A DNA stretch of 52,151 nt from Branchiostoma floridae (taxonomy: Eukaryota > Chordata > Leptocardii > Amphioxiformes > Branchiostomatidae): the NCBI RefSeq assembly GCF_000003815.2, contig NC_049995.1, forward strand, positions 17,378,815 to 17,430,965, given 5' to 3'. Every line of letters starts with the position of its first letter. Positions within the stretch are counted from its first letter, which is position 1. The notes beneath the pieces are model-generated. The model worked only from the letters and a program-made list of their open reading frames with translations. It searched no databases and had not been told where the DNA came from. Shown here piece after piece: positions 10,662 through 21,137 of this stretch. A program made the position numbers and the translations under genes.

Positions 10662-10998
10662 TAAGGGCACAACTCGCCGTACGTGCAATTTGACCGTACG
10701 TTTTTTTGGGAGGCCACGTCCGCCACGTATTTCTGAAAACGCTCAGGCTGTACAGGGCAGGCGCGTTGCCCGTACTGGCACGCACGGGGGGGGGGGGGGG
10801 GACGAACCCTCAGCCCGATGGTACACAAAGTTTTGCCTGCACGTGAAGTTGTACGGCGTGTCTGCGTGCTCCAAAATTCGTCGGATTCCCTGCGAGTTCG
10901 TACGGAGGCGGTACTTAACACTTCCGGATCCCAAAAGATTGCCCACGTTTTGGCACGTAGACAGCACGTATTTGCACGTACGGCGGGTTGTGCCCCTA
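10662..10998. mobile_element. MITE-like element, family 2, with about 27-bp inverted ends
   Basis: The left end TAAGGGCACAACTCGCCGTA is inverted at the right end (TACGGCGGGTTGTGCCCCTA, ending 10998). The interior is GC-rich, repeats ACGTGCAA-like words and contains a run of about 15 G near 10789-10802. Overlapping ORFs exist on both strands but look like by-products of base composition. Confidence 0.7.
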
Positions 10999-10999
10999 G

Positions 11000-12088
11000 C
11001 TTTAGTGGCAAGCTTATTGGCATAGTATAGTGTTGTGTGCGAGTGGCTTGACAAAAAGGCAAATTATGGGGAGGGTAACATCCTGAATTTTCTAAAAAAG
11101 GTAGCCTTTCTATTTTAGGGTTATAGTTGTCTATACCCCCTTCATATAAATATGGATTATAATTACCTACCTCCCTACCTAGTCCCTAATTATAATTATT
11201 ATATAGCCAGGGGACGTGGGCCAATCAGAAGGCCCCATTTCATGCTGGTTATGACGCCGTAACAGCCGTGCATTAATTTTTTGATTATCGCACGGGTGCA
11301 TTAAAAACTTTTGAAACTTTAAACCAATCAGAAGGACAGACAAACAGGACGCTGGCCAATCAGAATGAGATATCCAAGAATCGTCCATCTGCCAAGATAG
11401 GGGAATAAGTACAGGCATGGCAGGGGGGATGGCTCCCTCTATTAACATCGGTAGTGCGTGTTTTTTTGTTCAAAGAAAACATTTGCCGTCTTAAAACAAC
11501 ATTGAATTACCTATAATATTTAAGACAATAAAATCTATTTCAAGTCATGTCCAATTTAAACTGCAAATGGAAAATAAAATTATTTGCACCCCCGCCCATT
11601 CAAGTTCAGACGACAATAACACCACGGTCCGCCATTGAGTAGCGGTCATGGCGCTGGAGGACCAAAATGTTACCTTTCTTCGGAGAAGTCGCGTCTGGGT
11701 TCGTAGTGAACGAGATTCTCAAGAGCTGTGAAGCACAGGGATCCCGGAATGCCTCAGGAAAGCCGGCAGAGATTTAGCGCCTGATACGAACGAACTCGAC
11801 AAACTGGAGAATGGGCGAGTGGAGAAATACGGAGCGTGCAACAGTTTGTAACATAATGAATCGACTTTGTTCTTATTTCAAGCCTTGGAACAGAAATACA
11901 TTTCACGTAAAAGTTTTATGTTTTTCAAATTCACTGTTCAAATTTATGTAACTGCAAAGAACATTAATGTTACTGAATAAAAGATGTATGTTTTTATAAA
12001 GGAATTTGTCGCTCCTACTCAACCGGAAACTCTACTCTACTCTACTCTATTTTTAAATGGGTCAGTGTGGGTAGGCTATATGATAATA
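11000..12088. other. Intergenic, no gene recognised
   Basis: About 11095-11160 resembles the short inverted-repeat element at 18005-18085 (shared GTTATA and GTCTATACCCC words). A short (ACTCT)n run lies near 12030-12050. No ORF with recognisable similarity or splice structure was found. Confidence 0.4.
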
Positions 12089-12263
12089 GGGTTAATGACC
12101 CACCTGTTCCTCGGTATATATGGTGTCATAACGCCTGGTCCTTTGCTATAACCACCTCATAAAACCACCTCGTTCGCTTCGCTCACTCGGTGGTTTTATT
12201 CGGTGGTTATAGCAAATGACCAGGCGTTATGACACCATAACACCTCGGGGCGGGTCATTAACC
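12089..12263. mobile_element. Foldback element with about 75-bp arms and an 18-base loop
   Basis: Left arm 12089-12170 and right arm 12189-12263 are near-perfect inverted repeats (GTGTCATAACGCCTGGTC pairs with GACCAGGCGTTATGACAC). The loop is CGTTCGCTTCGCTCACTC. RNA from either strand would form a long hairpin. It is not found at the matching place of the second TRIM unit. Confidence 0.85.
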
Positions 12264-12402
12264 CTTAATTATGTTACTCTAAAGCGGAACGGGGTGTTAA
12301 GGGATTTTTTTTACCTTGTGGCACCAATTTTTTTTTCAATGAAGACAAACACATGAACATAAATGACCAAAATCAACTGGCACACGTACACACATATCTG
12401 GC

Positions 12403-12408
12403 TTTATT
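12403..12408 (-). terminator. Polyadenylation signal, TRIM copy 1
   Basis: AATAAA on the minus strand lies about 540 bases past the stop at 12949. The same signal and neighbours (CTGGCTTTATTATTCGA) are conserved at 18191-18196 downstream of TRIM copy 2. Confidence 0.5.
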
Positions 12409-12948
12409 ATTCGAATTGTAGCTTTTTTTTATTTACACAGAAATTTCACTTATATATCGTAACAGAATCAGTTTTGAACATTTCTGTACGAAGTTGTTTT
12501 AGATATCGTTTAACGAAGCCAAAAGGAGCGGCCATTTTAGTACCAAAGTCCTGCTGATAGAAAGGGCAGCACTTCCGTTCTTTGACCTTTGGGTCTAGGA
12601 AAATGTGTGTCCTATGATAGACATCAACAATTAACATTATAGGGGCTTATAGCAGACTTTTATCAATCACAAATGTCCATGAAATATGATGAATTGCAAG
12701 ATGATAACTTTATACAAACGTATTTACATTGTCATCAAGTTCATTACTGACTACCTATTATACGTTGTACCTACATGTATCTACATGGAGTCTGAAATGA
12801 CCTACAGGGGAAGTGTTTTTGGTTTATATTTAAAGTGGCTTACTTTGTCAAATATTATTCATGCAGGGCTGTCAAATTGCACTTATTTATGTTTACTTTA
12901 CACCAGCTAGTCCTGTTACATTGTGGTATCACAGTATCAACAGCTTCT

Positions 12949-14802
12949 TTAGTTGTAAAATATGGAGACTGTGTGTTTCTTATCATCAGTCACTACCAGC
13001 TGTCCCTGTGTTCCCATGGCAACAGCCCTTGGCTTCCCCATGTCTGTAGCGATGTGTTTGAGGAATTTTCCTGTCTTGTCAAACATCTCCACACGCTTGT
13101 TTCCTATGTCTGCCACGATGATGTTACCTGCCCTGTCTGTACAGATGCCACAGGGATCATTCAGCTGACCTTCACCACTTCCCTTTCCACCAAACTGGAA
13201 CAAAAACTGTCCGTCCTCGTTGCACACATGGATATAGTGATTGCCATAGTCTGACACAAGAATGTTTCCTTCCCTACCCACAGTGATGTATTGTGGCCAT
13301 TTCATCCCCTGACGCCTCAATAGGAAGTCCCACCATTTTCCTTCCACGGCTCGTAAAAGTGACCCATCTGGCCTGAACGCCAAAACTTCACCATGTGTGT
13401 TGTTCTTGTCTCCAGTGATTTGTGTGATGAGGATGTGGTTCCTCCTGGTGTCCACGGCAACTCCTCTGTAAATTCCTGTATTCTGTAGGTCAAACTTCCT
13501 TAACATCCTGCCCTGTTTGTTGTACTGAACAGCAACGTCAGCAGACTCTGTGTCGCCCACCACCCACAGGTTTCCCTCCCCATCCAGGGCCACATCCCCT
13601 GGTTCCATTTGATGTTCATCTGACACGACTGTTGGGAACTGTCTCACAAATGTCCCCTGCAGGGTGAAGACTTGGATTCTCTTGTTCCTACAGTCTGCTA
13701 CAAAGATCTCCTCTTCATCTGACACTGTAACACCACGTGGGCTCTTAAATTGTCCACTTTCTGATCCATCTCCACCAAATGTCACACTCTGAGACTGAAG
13801 CTTCATTTGCCTTTGGTTACCATGGTGTTGACCTATGCCCCCTGCTGCACCATTAGTAGATGCGATTGCTGCTGGGATTGGCGCTGATGCGAGAGACTGG
13901 ACCGTCACATGTCCCAATACTGGCACTGGGGTGTCTGTGGGCTGAAAGACAGCAGGCTGGGTTTGTACAGGAGTTGGTGCTGCTTTTTCTCTGTACTTTC
14001 CTACCACCTCTGTCAAAGCAGTTTGCTGACTGAGAAACTTGACCAACCCCTGCTGCAGTTCTTGTTCTGCTCGATCACAGGCAGCAGAAAGTTCATTGAC
14101 ATCTGCCAATACTCTGTCCCTTTCAGTCTGTATTTTCTCCAAGTTCTCGCTGTGATTTTGTTGGGAGTTAGACAACAGGAGGTCTTTTCTCTCTGTGAGT
14201 TTCTGCACCATCTCCTTATAGGTCTGATTGATGGTGTTGTCTCTCTGCTCTTTCTGTTCATTCAGGCCTCTCTCGTTTTCCCTCAGGCCTCTGATGACGC
14301 TGCAGTAACTTTCCAGAATGTCCCTCCCTTCATTGATCAAGGCCTGGATTGTAGATTTATTTTCCTGTGTGGCTTTTGCAAGGCTTATTATGTTAGGATG
14401 TCCATCATGACCTTCTTCAAGACAGTCCACACACAGAGGCACTTGGCAAGGTTTACAGTAGAGTTTTAGCTTCTCAGAGGGGTGAAAGCTGCACCTGTTT
14501 CCAGACTGGGATTGTTCCCTTGTTTCCCCTGACAGTGTGGCCTGGTTTTGCAGCCTCTCACACAGACTTGTAACCAGGTGGTTGTCTGGCAAACCTTCGA
14601 CCCCCTGGGGTGGTGGCCTGGCCTGCTGACGACAGATTGGGCACTGCAAGGGAACTTGCCTACTTACAATGTCCTGTAGACAGTCCTGACAGAAGGTGTG
14701 CTGACAGGGCAGCACCTTGGGCCTGGTGAACAGCTCCAGGCAGATGCTGCAGGTCAGTTCTTCACGAATCTGTTCTTCAAAACTGGACGGTGCAGCCGCC
14801 AT
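12949..14802 (-). CDS. TRIM-NHL E3 ubiquitin ligase, copy 1 (intronless)
   Basis: A 617-aa single-exon protein of RING, B-box and NHL-repeat type, like TRIM2/3/56 and the expanded amphioxus TRIM set. The RING C3HC4 finger spans about residues 18-57 (CSICLELF...CQHTFC...CPIC), the B-box about 104-135 (CSFHP...CKPC...CVDC...H..H), a coiled coil about 150-300, and NHL beta-propeller repeats run from about 350 to the end (for example EIFVADCRNKRIQVF). All zinc ligands are present, so ligase activity is expected. The start is the ATG at 14802 (CAATCATGG context); the frame is open further upstream only from TTG codons. It is a tandem paralogue of the gene at 20573-18729 and is followed on its 5' side by a broken potassium channel copy. 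Confidence 0.9.
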   Translation of the reverse strand: MAAAPSSFEEQIREELTCSICLELFTRPKVLPCQHTFCQDCLQDIVSRQVPLQCPICRQQARPPPQGVEGLPDNHLVTSLCERLQNQATLSGETREQSQSGNRCSFHPSEKLKLYCKPCQVPLCVDCLEEGHDGHPNIISLAKATQENKSTIQALINEGRDILESYCSVIRGLRENERGLNEQKEQRDNTINQTYKEMVQKLTERKDLLLSNSQQNHSENLEKIQTERDRVLADVNELSAACDRAEQELQQGLVKFLSQQTALTEVVGKYREKAAPTPVQTQPAVFQPTDTPVPVLGHVTVQSLASAPIPAAIASTNGAAGGIGQHHGNQRQMKLQSQSVTFGGDGSESGQFKSPRGVTVSDEEEIFVADCRNKRIQVFTLQGTFVRQFPTVVSDEHQMEPGDVALDGEGNLWVVGDTESADVAVQYNKQGRMLRKFDLQNTGIYRGVAVDTRRNHILITQITGDKNNTHGEVLAFRPDGSLLRAVEGKWWDFLLRRQGMKWPQYITVGREGNILVSDYGNHYIHVCNEDGQFLFQFGGKGSGEGQLNDPCGICTDRAGNIIVADIGNKRVEMFDKTGKFLKHIATDMGKPRAVAMGTQGQLVVTDDKKHTVSIFYN

Positions 14803-15760
14803 GATTGTTTTCGTAAAACTATACAAGTGGCAGCCCCACGTCAAGCCAAAGTACAGATGACGTACATGTTTGCTTTGGGCCGGTCCAATAGTTGAGGTAG
14901 ACAAGAAGCTATTTCTAGAATTATTATAATTCTGATGTTTCAGTCTTTACTAACTATTACCCTTACAGACTACATTGCATCAATGGTGACAGAAAAGGTA
15001 TATTTCCTTCACTAAAATAACTATTTACACAATCCTTCTACCTGGGGGAATCTAGGTAAAACATATTGGAAGTCGTCAGGCCACTAAAGAGTAGATACAA
15101 GATATGTAAAAGATAACCTTGATACATGTACACTGAACTACTGACAAGTATGAACGGTAACACGAACCAAAGGGCAAGCGTCCCCTAGGAAGACATAGGA
15201 TGGAGGGACAACATACAGGAGATACTGACAAAGTACAGACTGGGCAGACTAGATAGACTGGAGGAGGAGGGGTATATTCCAAGATCAAGAAGAGTGGAAA
15301 AGACGTTGCTCTCAGCTGACAAGACCTAACTTAAGCCGTACCTGTGGAAGATGTAAGATGTAATAGTATAAATGGCTATTTCAAGTTATTTTCAGAAATA
15401 TAAACAACCCCCTATGCTAATGTGTGAGTTGGTTTCAACCATCAATAACTATTTGATGAATAACTACTAAATCGATACTAAACAGTCAGGTGTTGGTCAG
15501 GTGCCTGTTTACTTTTGATATAGGAGGAGTGTGTCAATATCCAATAATACTGTTTGGTACGTTAATCCATGCACGGTTTATTACATTCCGATTATTGCTA
15601 AACCCATACAGACCTACATTTTTATGAAGCGAGAAAAAGCCAAACTTCTATGCTAGACTAGGTCTATAATAATTCTATATATATATTTTGTCTTTGTTGT
15701 GACCTGTACTTAGCTCTGTTGGGCAAAAATGTACAATAAAGGTTTCCATTCGATTTGATA
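14803..15760. repeat. 5' flank of TRIM copy 1 (one of three flank copies)
   Basis: This stretch is repeated at about 16671-17200 and 20574-21600 in the same order, including AGTCAGGTGTTGGTCAGGTG. Near 15160-15300 it carries a decayed plus-strand LINE C-terminal remnant whose better copy is at 21012-21137. The block CTGTACTTAGCTC...AATAAAGGTTTCC near 15705-15750 looks like a retrotransposon 3' tail. Confidence 0.7.
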
Positions 15761-15765
15761 ATAGA

Positions 15766-16137
15766 TTTATTGCACAGCAATTATACAAGGTACAACGTAT
15801 TGCATCTACTGGTACATAAATACAATTCCATAAGGCTAATATATAAGTAACCGTGTGTAGTATGGTATGAGAATGGGAATTTCTAACTTAAGACAAACAA
15901 ACAAACAAACAAACATACTTCTAGACATCCTTTAACCTATTTACCTATATTTAGCATGTAGAGGTTGTCACATGTCATTAATAACTTAAATTTGCTACTC
16001 ATGTCCTTTGAGACAAATCCTTGTATCGAAGATGACAGCCTCATGTATTGTAAATTATCACCCCATAGATGGCATTGCGGTGTTGTCCTTCTGACCACTG
16101 GCCTAACTGTCACCTAACGTTCCATCCAACGCGGTTA
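15766..16137 (-). pseudogene. Remnant of a K2P channel 3' end (tail only)
   Basis: 15766-16060 matches the 3' flank of the intact channel (21599-21910), and about 16055-16137 matches its last codons (CATAGATGGCATTGCGGTGTT against CACAGACGGCATTGCTGTGTT at the intact C-terminus). The reading frame is not intact and no pore region is present. It is separate from the larger fragment at 16383-16670, so two K2P remnants lie side by side. Confidence 0.55.
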
Positions 16138-16382
16138 GCAGACGCTTTTACACGACTTAAGTCTATCTGTAGCAAAAATCATACAATCCTACATTTCCAT
16201 CATACCAAGAAGCGAGGAGATGCCGGACTTCTATGCTAGACTAGATATATAATACTTTGACATGTAAGTTTTGTCTTTAACGTTTTGTGACCTGTACTTA
16301 GCTCGGTTGGGCAAAATAAAAGTCATACGTCATTAGTCTTATCAGTCCACAGATGGCATTGCTGTGGTGTCCTTCTGAACCC

Positions 16383-16670
16383 TTAACCCTTACTTTCATC
16401 TGACGTTCCAGCCCCGCGTGTTGACTGTACACGCCTTGTCTCCATCCGTTTCTCCATTCTCTTCCCAGCTTCATTAACCGACTGTGTCATGGCAAAGAAA
16501 ATCAAGGCCACAAACGCAAGACCACTGTACAACCAGAACCCCTTAAACCCTTGGTAGGCATGGTGGTATTTCACCCCTCTCTGTCTACTAGTCACATAAT
16601 CACCAAACCCAATGGTACTGAGCGTTACAAATGTGTAGTACAAGGAGTCCACATAGGACCAACCCTCGCC
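16383..16670 (-). pseudogene. KCNK: 5'-truncated two-pore-domain K+ channel (second pore half only)
   Basis: The frame from 16670 to the stop at 16383 encodes GEGWSYVDSLYYTFVTLSTI, the second-pore filter with GFGDYV, the M4 helix and a short tail. It is about 90% identical by eye to the C-terminal third of the intact channel at 22964-21918. M1, the first pore, M2 and M3 are missing. At 16670/16671 the similarity stops and changes to sequence resembling the TRIM 5' flank, so the apparent ATG codons at 16719-16724 are fusion artefacts. It cannot form a K2P subunit. Confidence 0.85.
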
Positions 16671-17200
16671 TTTGGACCAATCCAACGGTTGGGGTAGACA
16701 AGGAACCATTTCTGGTATCATCATATCCCAGAAATATTAGTGCCTTTACCAACTTTTGTAAAAAAAAACACACTATACTGCGACAACATATATATATGTA
16801 ATGGAGACAGAAAAGTATATTTCATTGTCCATACTGATATATGTATGCTCACTACAGACCTGGGGGATTATTTTACATATATCTTGACTGCCCTCAGGCT
16901 AGTTCAGAGCAGATTAAAGATATTTCATTAGTAGACTTGATACAATACTGACATGAGTACAAGTAACTATGTGGAACTCAGGAAGTAGTATATATTATGT
17001 TTTACGTTATTTCAAGCAATGTAAACAACCCCCATACAGATATGTAAGTTGCCCCCCCCCCCACCACCACCAGAATATTTAATAAATAACTACTAAATAC
17101 TACATACAGCCAGACAGGTGTTGGTCAGGTGCCTGTTTGTTTTGGGGATAAGAGGAGTCAATATTGAATAGTACTGTATAACAAGTCGATCTGGATATAT
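16671..17200. repeat. Third copy of the TRIM 5' flank, without a TRIM gene
   Basis: It starts TTTGGACCAATCCAACGGTT, matching 14873 and 20638, each about 70 bases before a TRIM ATG, and continues collinearly to the GTGTTGGTCAGGTGCCTGTT block. No TRIM coding sequence adjoins it; a K2P fragment does. Confidence 0.8.
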
Positions 17201-18190
17201 TACATTTTAGTCCAGCTTTATATAGGAATATGGTAGTTTTAAAATACTTAAGGCACTATCCCTACTGTACTATCCACACCCCTTTGTACTGACAACCCCT
17301 TCGCTCTATAATTTCTACATCCAAGTGAAGTGAGGAAAGTCGTGTAAGGTGCCCTTCCCAAGGGCACAAGATCGGTAGCATAACAGGATTTGAACCCAGG
17401 ACCTCTGGCTTCTGGGCCAAACAACTTGCAGCTACGCCCCACGACCCAAAAAGTCAGAGGTACAATGTTATAAAAAACTATATAATTTCGAACTATCTTT
17501 AATCCACGAGTCCCGTATTTACTCATGGTTCACATGATGCTATGTTGGTATATGGAGGCAAAATACAACTATGAGTCGCAGTGTTGGCGTTTGAATCCGA
17601 ACCATTTCCTTGGTTTGAGTCCCCTGACATGCCACCGATGTTTTGCCACACAGAATTTAGTCTGTGCAGGTAATTACTAGTACTACATGAAACGTAAAGA
17701 GATTGTCCCACAAAGGCTGGACTGGAAAATGGAAAAGTTAACTTTTGTCAAGTATCGCCTATCAACATGGCCAGGTACTGCATGTGCTCTATGGGGATGA
17801 GAGTGAACGTTTTTTTTTTATCATTTAGAAATAGAAAACATCCTGTTTTCGCTGGTTTCTTCTTTTTCTTCTCTCATGTTTGGCAATGCCTCAAGGGCAA
17901 GCCTATTTTTTCCTCAGTGGCGAGCCTAAAGATATAGTATTGTGTGCAGGTAGGTCGACAAAAGGAAAATTATTGGGAGGAAAATATATTGAATTGTCTT
18001 GAAAATATTGCTTTCTTAGTTACTATTTGTATATCAAAGGGGTATAGACAAATAACGTTATAACCATAAGACTAAGAAAGCAACTTTTCCTTGTTCACAA
18101 AATATTCTAAAATTTATGTTTTCAATGAACACAAACATATGAATATAAATCAACCAAATCAACACACAAATGTTGGCACTTATATCTGGC
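17201..18190. repeat. Repeat-filled spacer between duplicated units
   Basis: Contains a partial SINE-like copy (17270-17440, with TTTGAACCCAGGACCTCTGG), the three-copy block (17540-17930) and a small inverted-repeat element (about 18005-18085, TTGCTTTCTTAGT/ACTAAGAAAGCAA). No gene seen. From about 18120 it is collinear with 12310 onward, marking the start of the second TRIM unit. Confidence 0.6.
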
Positions 18191-18196
18191 TTTATT
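18191..18196 (-). terminator. Polyadenylation signal, TRIM copy 2
   Basis: AATAAA on the minus strand, about 530 bases past the stop at 18729, conserved with copy 1 (12403-12408). Confidence 0.5.
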
Positions 18197-18728
18197 ATTC
18201 GAGAGTGTGAAACACAGAGATTCCATGTCTATCTCGTTACAGAATCAGTTCTGAACAATTTAGTGCAAAGTTGTCTAAGATTATTGTTTAAAGAAGCCAA
18301 CAGGAGCGGCCATTTGGAACCAAAGTTCTGCGGAGTGAAAGGGTAGCATTTCTGATCTTTGACATTTGCGCCAAGTAGAAAACAATGTGTGTCCTATGAT
18401 TGGCATCAACAAAGAACATTAGGGGCTGACAGTATATTTGTATCCAGTACAAATGTCCAAGAACTGTAATAAGATGCAACATAATATCTTTGATACAAAC
18501 TTGTTTTCATTGTTATCATGTTTATCACTGACTATCTATCATAATTTGTTCCTACATGTATTTAAATGGAGTTTGCAATGGCCTGCAGGGAAAGTGTTTT
18601 CAAATTTATTCTAAATTGTTGTACTTTGCCAATTAATATTCATGCAGGGTTGCCAAATTGCACTTTTTATGTTTATTTAATACCAGCCAGGCCTATTACA
18701 TTGTGGTATCACAGTATCAACAGCTTCT

Positions 18729-20573
18729 TTAGTTGTAAAATGTGGAGACTGTCTGTTTCTTATCATCAGTCACTAGCAACTGTCCCTGTGTTCCCATGGC
18801 AACAGCAAGCGGTTTCATCATGTCTGTTGCAATGTGTTTAAGGAATCTACCTTTCTTGTCAAACATCTCTATGCGGTTGTTTCTATAGTCTGCCACAATG
18901 ATGTTACCTGCCCTGTCTGTGCAAATGCCACGGGGCCCCTTCAATTGACCTTCACCACTTCCATAACCTCCAAATTGGAACAGAAACTGTCCGTCCTCAT
19001 TGCACACATGGATACAGTGATTGCCATTGTCCGATACAAGAATGTTCCCTCCCCCATCCACAGTGATGTACCGTGGTTTCTTCATCTCCTGTCGCCTCCA
19101 TAGGAAGCTACCCCATTTCCCCTCCACAGATCTCACAAGTGACCCATCTGGCCTGAACACCAAAACTTCACCATGTGTGTTGTCCTTGCCTCCTGTGATT
19201 TGTGTAATGAGGATGTGGTTCCTCCTGGTGTCCACGGCAACTCCTCTGTACCATTCTGTATTCTGTAGGTCAAACTTCCTCAGCACCCTGCCCTGTTTGT
19301 TGTACTGCACAGCAAAGTCAGCAGATTCTGTCCACCCCACCACCCACAGGTTCCCCTCCCCGTCTCGAGCCACATCCCCTGGTTCCATCTGATGTTCATC
19401 TGATACGATTGTTGGGAACTGTCTCAAAAATGTTCCCTGCAGGGTGAAGACTTGGATTCTCTGGTTCCCCTGGTCTGCTACAAAGATCTCCCCTTCATCT
19501 GAAACTGTAGCACCGAGTGGACTCTTAAATTGTCCACTTTCTGATCCATATTCACCAAATGTCACACTCTGACACTGAGGCTTCACTTGCCCTTTGTCTT
19601 GACCTATGCCACCTGCTGCACCATTACTAGATGCGGGTGCTACTGGGATTGGTGCAGATGGGAGAGACTGGACCGTCACATGTCCCAATAATGGCACTGG
19701 GGTGTCTGTGGGCTGAAAGACAGCAGGTTGGGTTTGTACAGGAGTTGGAGCTGCTGTTTCTCTGTACTTTCCTACCACCTCTGTCAAAGCAGTTTGCTGG
19801 CTTAGAAACTCGACGCATCCCAGCTGCAGTTCTTGTTCTGCTAGCTGACAGGCAGCAGACAGTTCATTGACATCTGCCAACACATTGTCCCTTTCAGTCT
19901 GTATTTTCTCCAAGTTCTCGCTGTAGTTTTGTTGGGAGTCAGACAACAGGAAGTCTTTTCTCTCTGTGAGTTTCTGCACCATTTGGTTGAAGGCCTGGAT
20001 AATGCTGTTGTCTCTCTGCTCTTTCTGTTCATTCAGGTTTTTCTCTTTTTCCCTCAGACCTCTGATGAAGCTGCAGTAAGTTTCCAGAATGTCCCTCCCC
20101 TCATTGATTAAGGCCTGGACTGTAGACTTCTTTTCCTGTGTGGCTTTTGTAAGGCTTATTATATTTGGATGTCCATCATGGCCTTCTTCTACACAGTCCA
20201 CACACAGAGGCGCTTGGCAAGGTTTACAGTAAAGTTTTAGCTTCTCAGTGGGGTGAAAGCTGCACCTGTTTCCAGACTGGGGTTGTTCCCTTGTTTCCCC
20301 TGATATTGTATCCTGGTTTTGAAGCCTCTCACTCAGACTTGTAACCAGGTGGTTGTCTGGCAAACCTGCAACCCCCTGGGGTGGCAGCCTGACCTGCTGA
20401 CGACAGTTTGGGCACTGGAAGGCCCCTCCCCTCCCTGCATGGTCCTGTAGACAGTCCTGACAGAAGGTGTGCTGACAGGGCAGCACCTTGGGCCTGGTGA
20501 ACAGCTCCAGGCAGATGCTGCAGGTCAGTTCTTCACAAATTTGTTCACGAAAACTTGTCGGTACAGCCGCCAT
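18729..20573 (-). CDS. TRIM-NHL E3 ubiquitin ligase, copy 2 (intronless)
   Basis: A 614-aa single-exon paralogue of the gene at 14802-12949, with the same order of RING (CSICLELF...CPNC), B-box, coiled coil and NHL repeats. All RING and B-box ligands are kept. Copies differ most in the second RING loop (DIVSRQVPLQCPIC in copy 1, DHAGRGGAFQCPNC in copy 2) and in the linker before the NHL region, where copy 2 lacks a few residues. The start is the ATG at 20573. An open but ATG-less stretch upstream was not included. The intact K2P gene follows on the 5' side. Confidence 0.9.
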   Translation of the reverse strand: MAAVPTSFREQICEELTCSICLELFTRPKVLPCQHTFCQDCLQDHAGRGGAFQCPNCRQQVRLPPQGVAGLPDNHLVTSLSERLQNQDTISGETREQPQSGNRCSFHPTEKLKLYCKPCQAPLCVDCVEEGHDGHPNIISLTKATQEKKSTVQALINEGRDILETYCSFIRGLREKEKNLNEQKEQRDNSIIQAFNQMVQKLTERKDFLLSDSQQNYSENLEKIQTERDNVLADVNELSAACQLAEQELQLGCVEFLSQQTALTEVVGKYRETAAPTPVQTQPAVFQPTDTPVPLLGHVTVQSLPSAPIPVAPASSNGAAGGIGQDKGQVKPQCQSVTFGEYGSESGQFKSPLGATVSDEGEIFVADQGNQRIQVFTLQGTFLRQFPTIVSDEHQMEPGDVARDGEGNLWVVGWTESADFAVQYNKQGRVLRKFDLQNTEWYRGVAVDTRRNHILITQITGGKDNTHGEVLVFRPDGSLVRSVEGKWGSFLWRRQEMKKPRYITVDGGGNILVSDNGNHCIHVCNEDGQFLFQFGGYGSGEGQLKGPRGICTDRAGNIIVADYRNNRIEMFDKKGRFLKHIATDMMKPLAVAMGTQGQLLVTDDKKQTVSTFYN

Positions 20574-21010
20574 GATTTTTCTCCTGTTTAAGTGGCAGCC
20601 CCACCTCAAGTCAAAGTACAGATTACGTACATGTTTACTTTGGGCTAGTCCAATAGTTGAGGTAGACAAAAAGCCATTTCCGGTATCAATAGAACTCTGA
20701 TGTTTATGTATTTACCAACAATATCACTAAACAGACTACACCGCTTCAATGGTGACAGGATAAGTATATTTCCTTCACTAGAATAACTATTTACATACTC
20801 TGCCAATCTGAAGAAATGTATTCAAAACATCTTTTCAGTCGTCAGGCCAGTAAAGATTAAATAAAACATACTTAAAAGATGACCTTGGTACACTGAATTC
20901 ACTACTGACATGAGCACTACAATGTACACTGAATTCACTACTGACATGAGCACTATAATGATGCAAAACTAATAAAAAAGACATATAGTGTGTAAATGGC
21001 AACACAAACC
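20574..21010. repeat. 5' flank of TRIM copy 2
   Basis: Collinear with 14803-15160. Contains a local duplication of ACTGAATTCACTACTGACATGAGCACTA (20892-20960). No gene is present. Confidence 0.6.
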
Positions 21011-21011
21011 A

Positions 21012-21137
21012 AAGGGCAAACGCCCCATAGGAAGACACAGAAAAAGATGGAGGGACAACATGCTGGAGATACTGAAAAATTACAGACTGGGCAGACTAGA
21101 TAGACTGGTGGAGTACCGGATCTTCCGTGATCGATAA
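21012..21137 (+). pseudogene. LINE ORF C-terminal remnant
   Basis: The plus-strand frame reads KGKRPIGRHRKRWRDN, a common tail of LINE-type ORF2 proteins, and ends at TAA (21135-21137). The copy at about 15165-15290 has lost the frame. Nothing of the enzyme core remains. Confidence 0.5.

Noticed and set aside
10661-11062. Overlapping ORFs of 100-130 codons on both strands
   Set aside because: They lie inside an inverted-repeat element with a G run; no family resemblance.
14803-14904. N-terminal extension of TRIM copy 1 (and 20574-20669 in copy 2)
   Set aside because: The upstream codon is TTG, not ATG; the first ATG in good context directly precedes the RING domain. The similarity of the extensions is explained by recent duplication.
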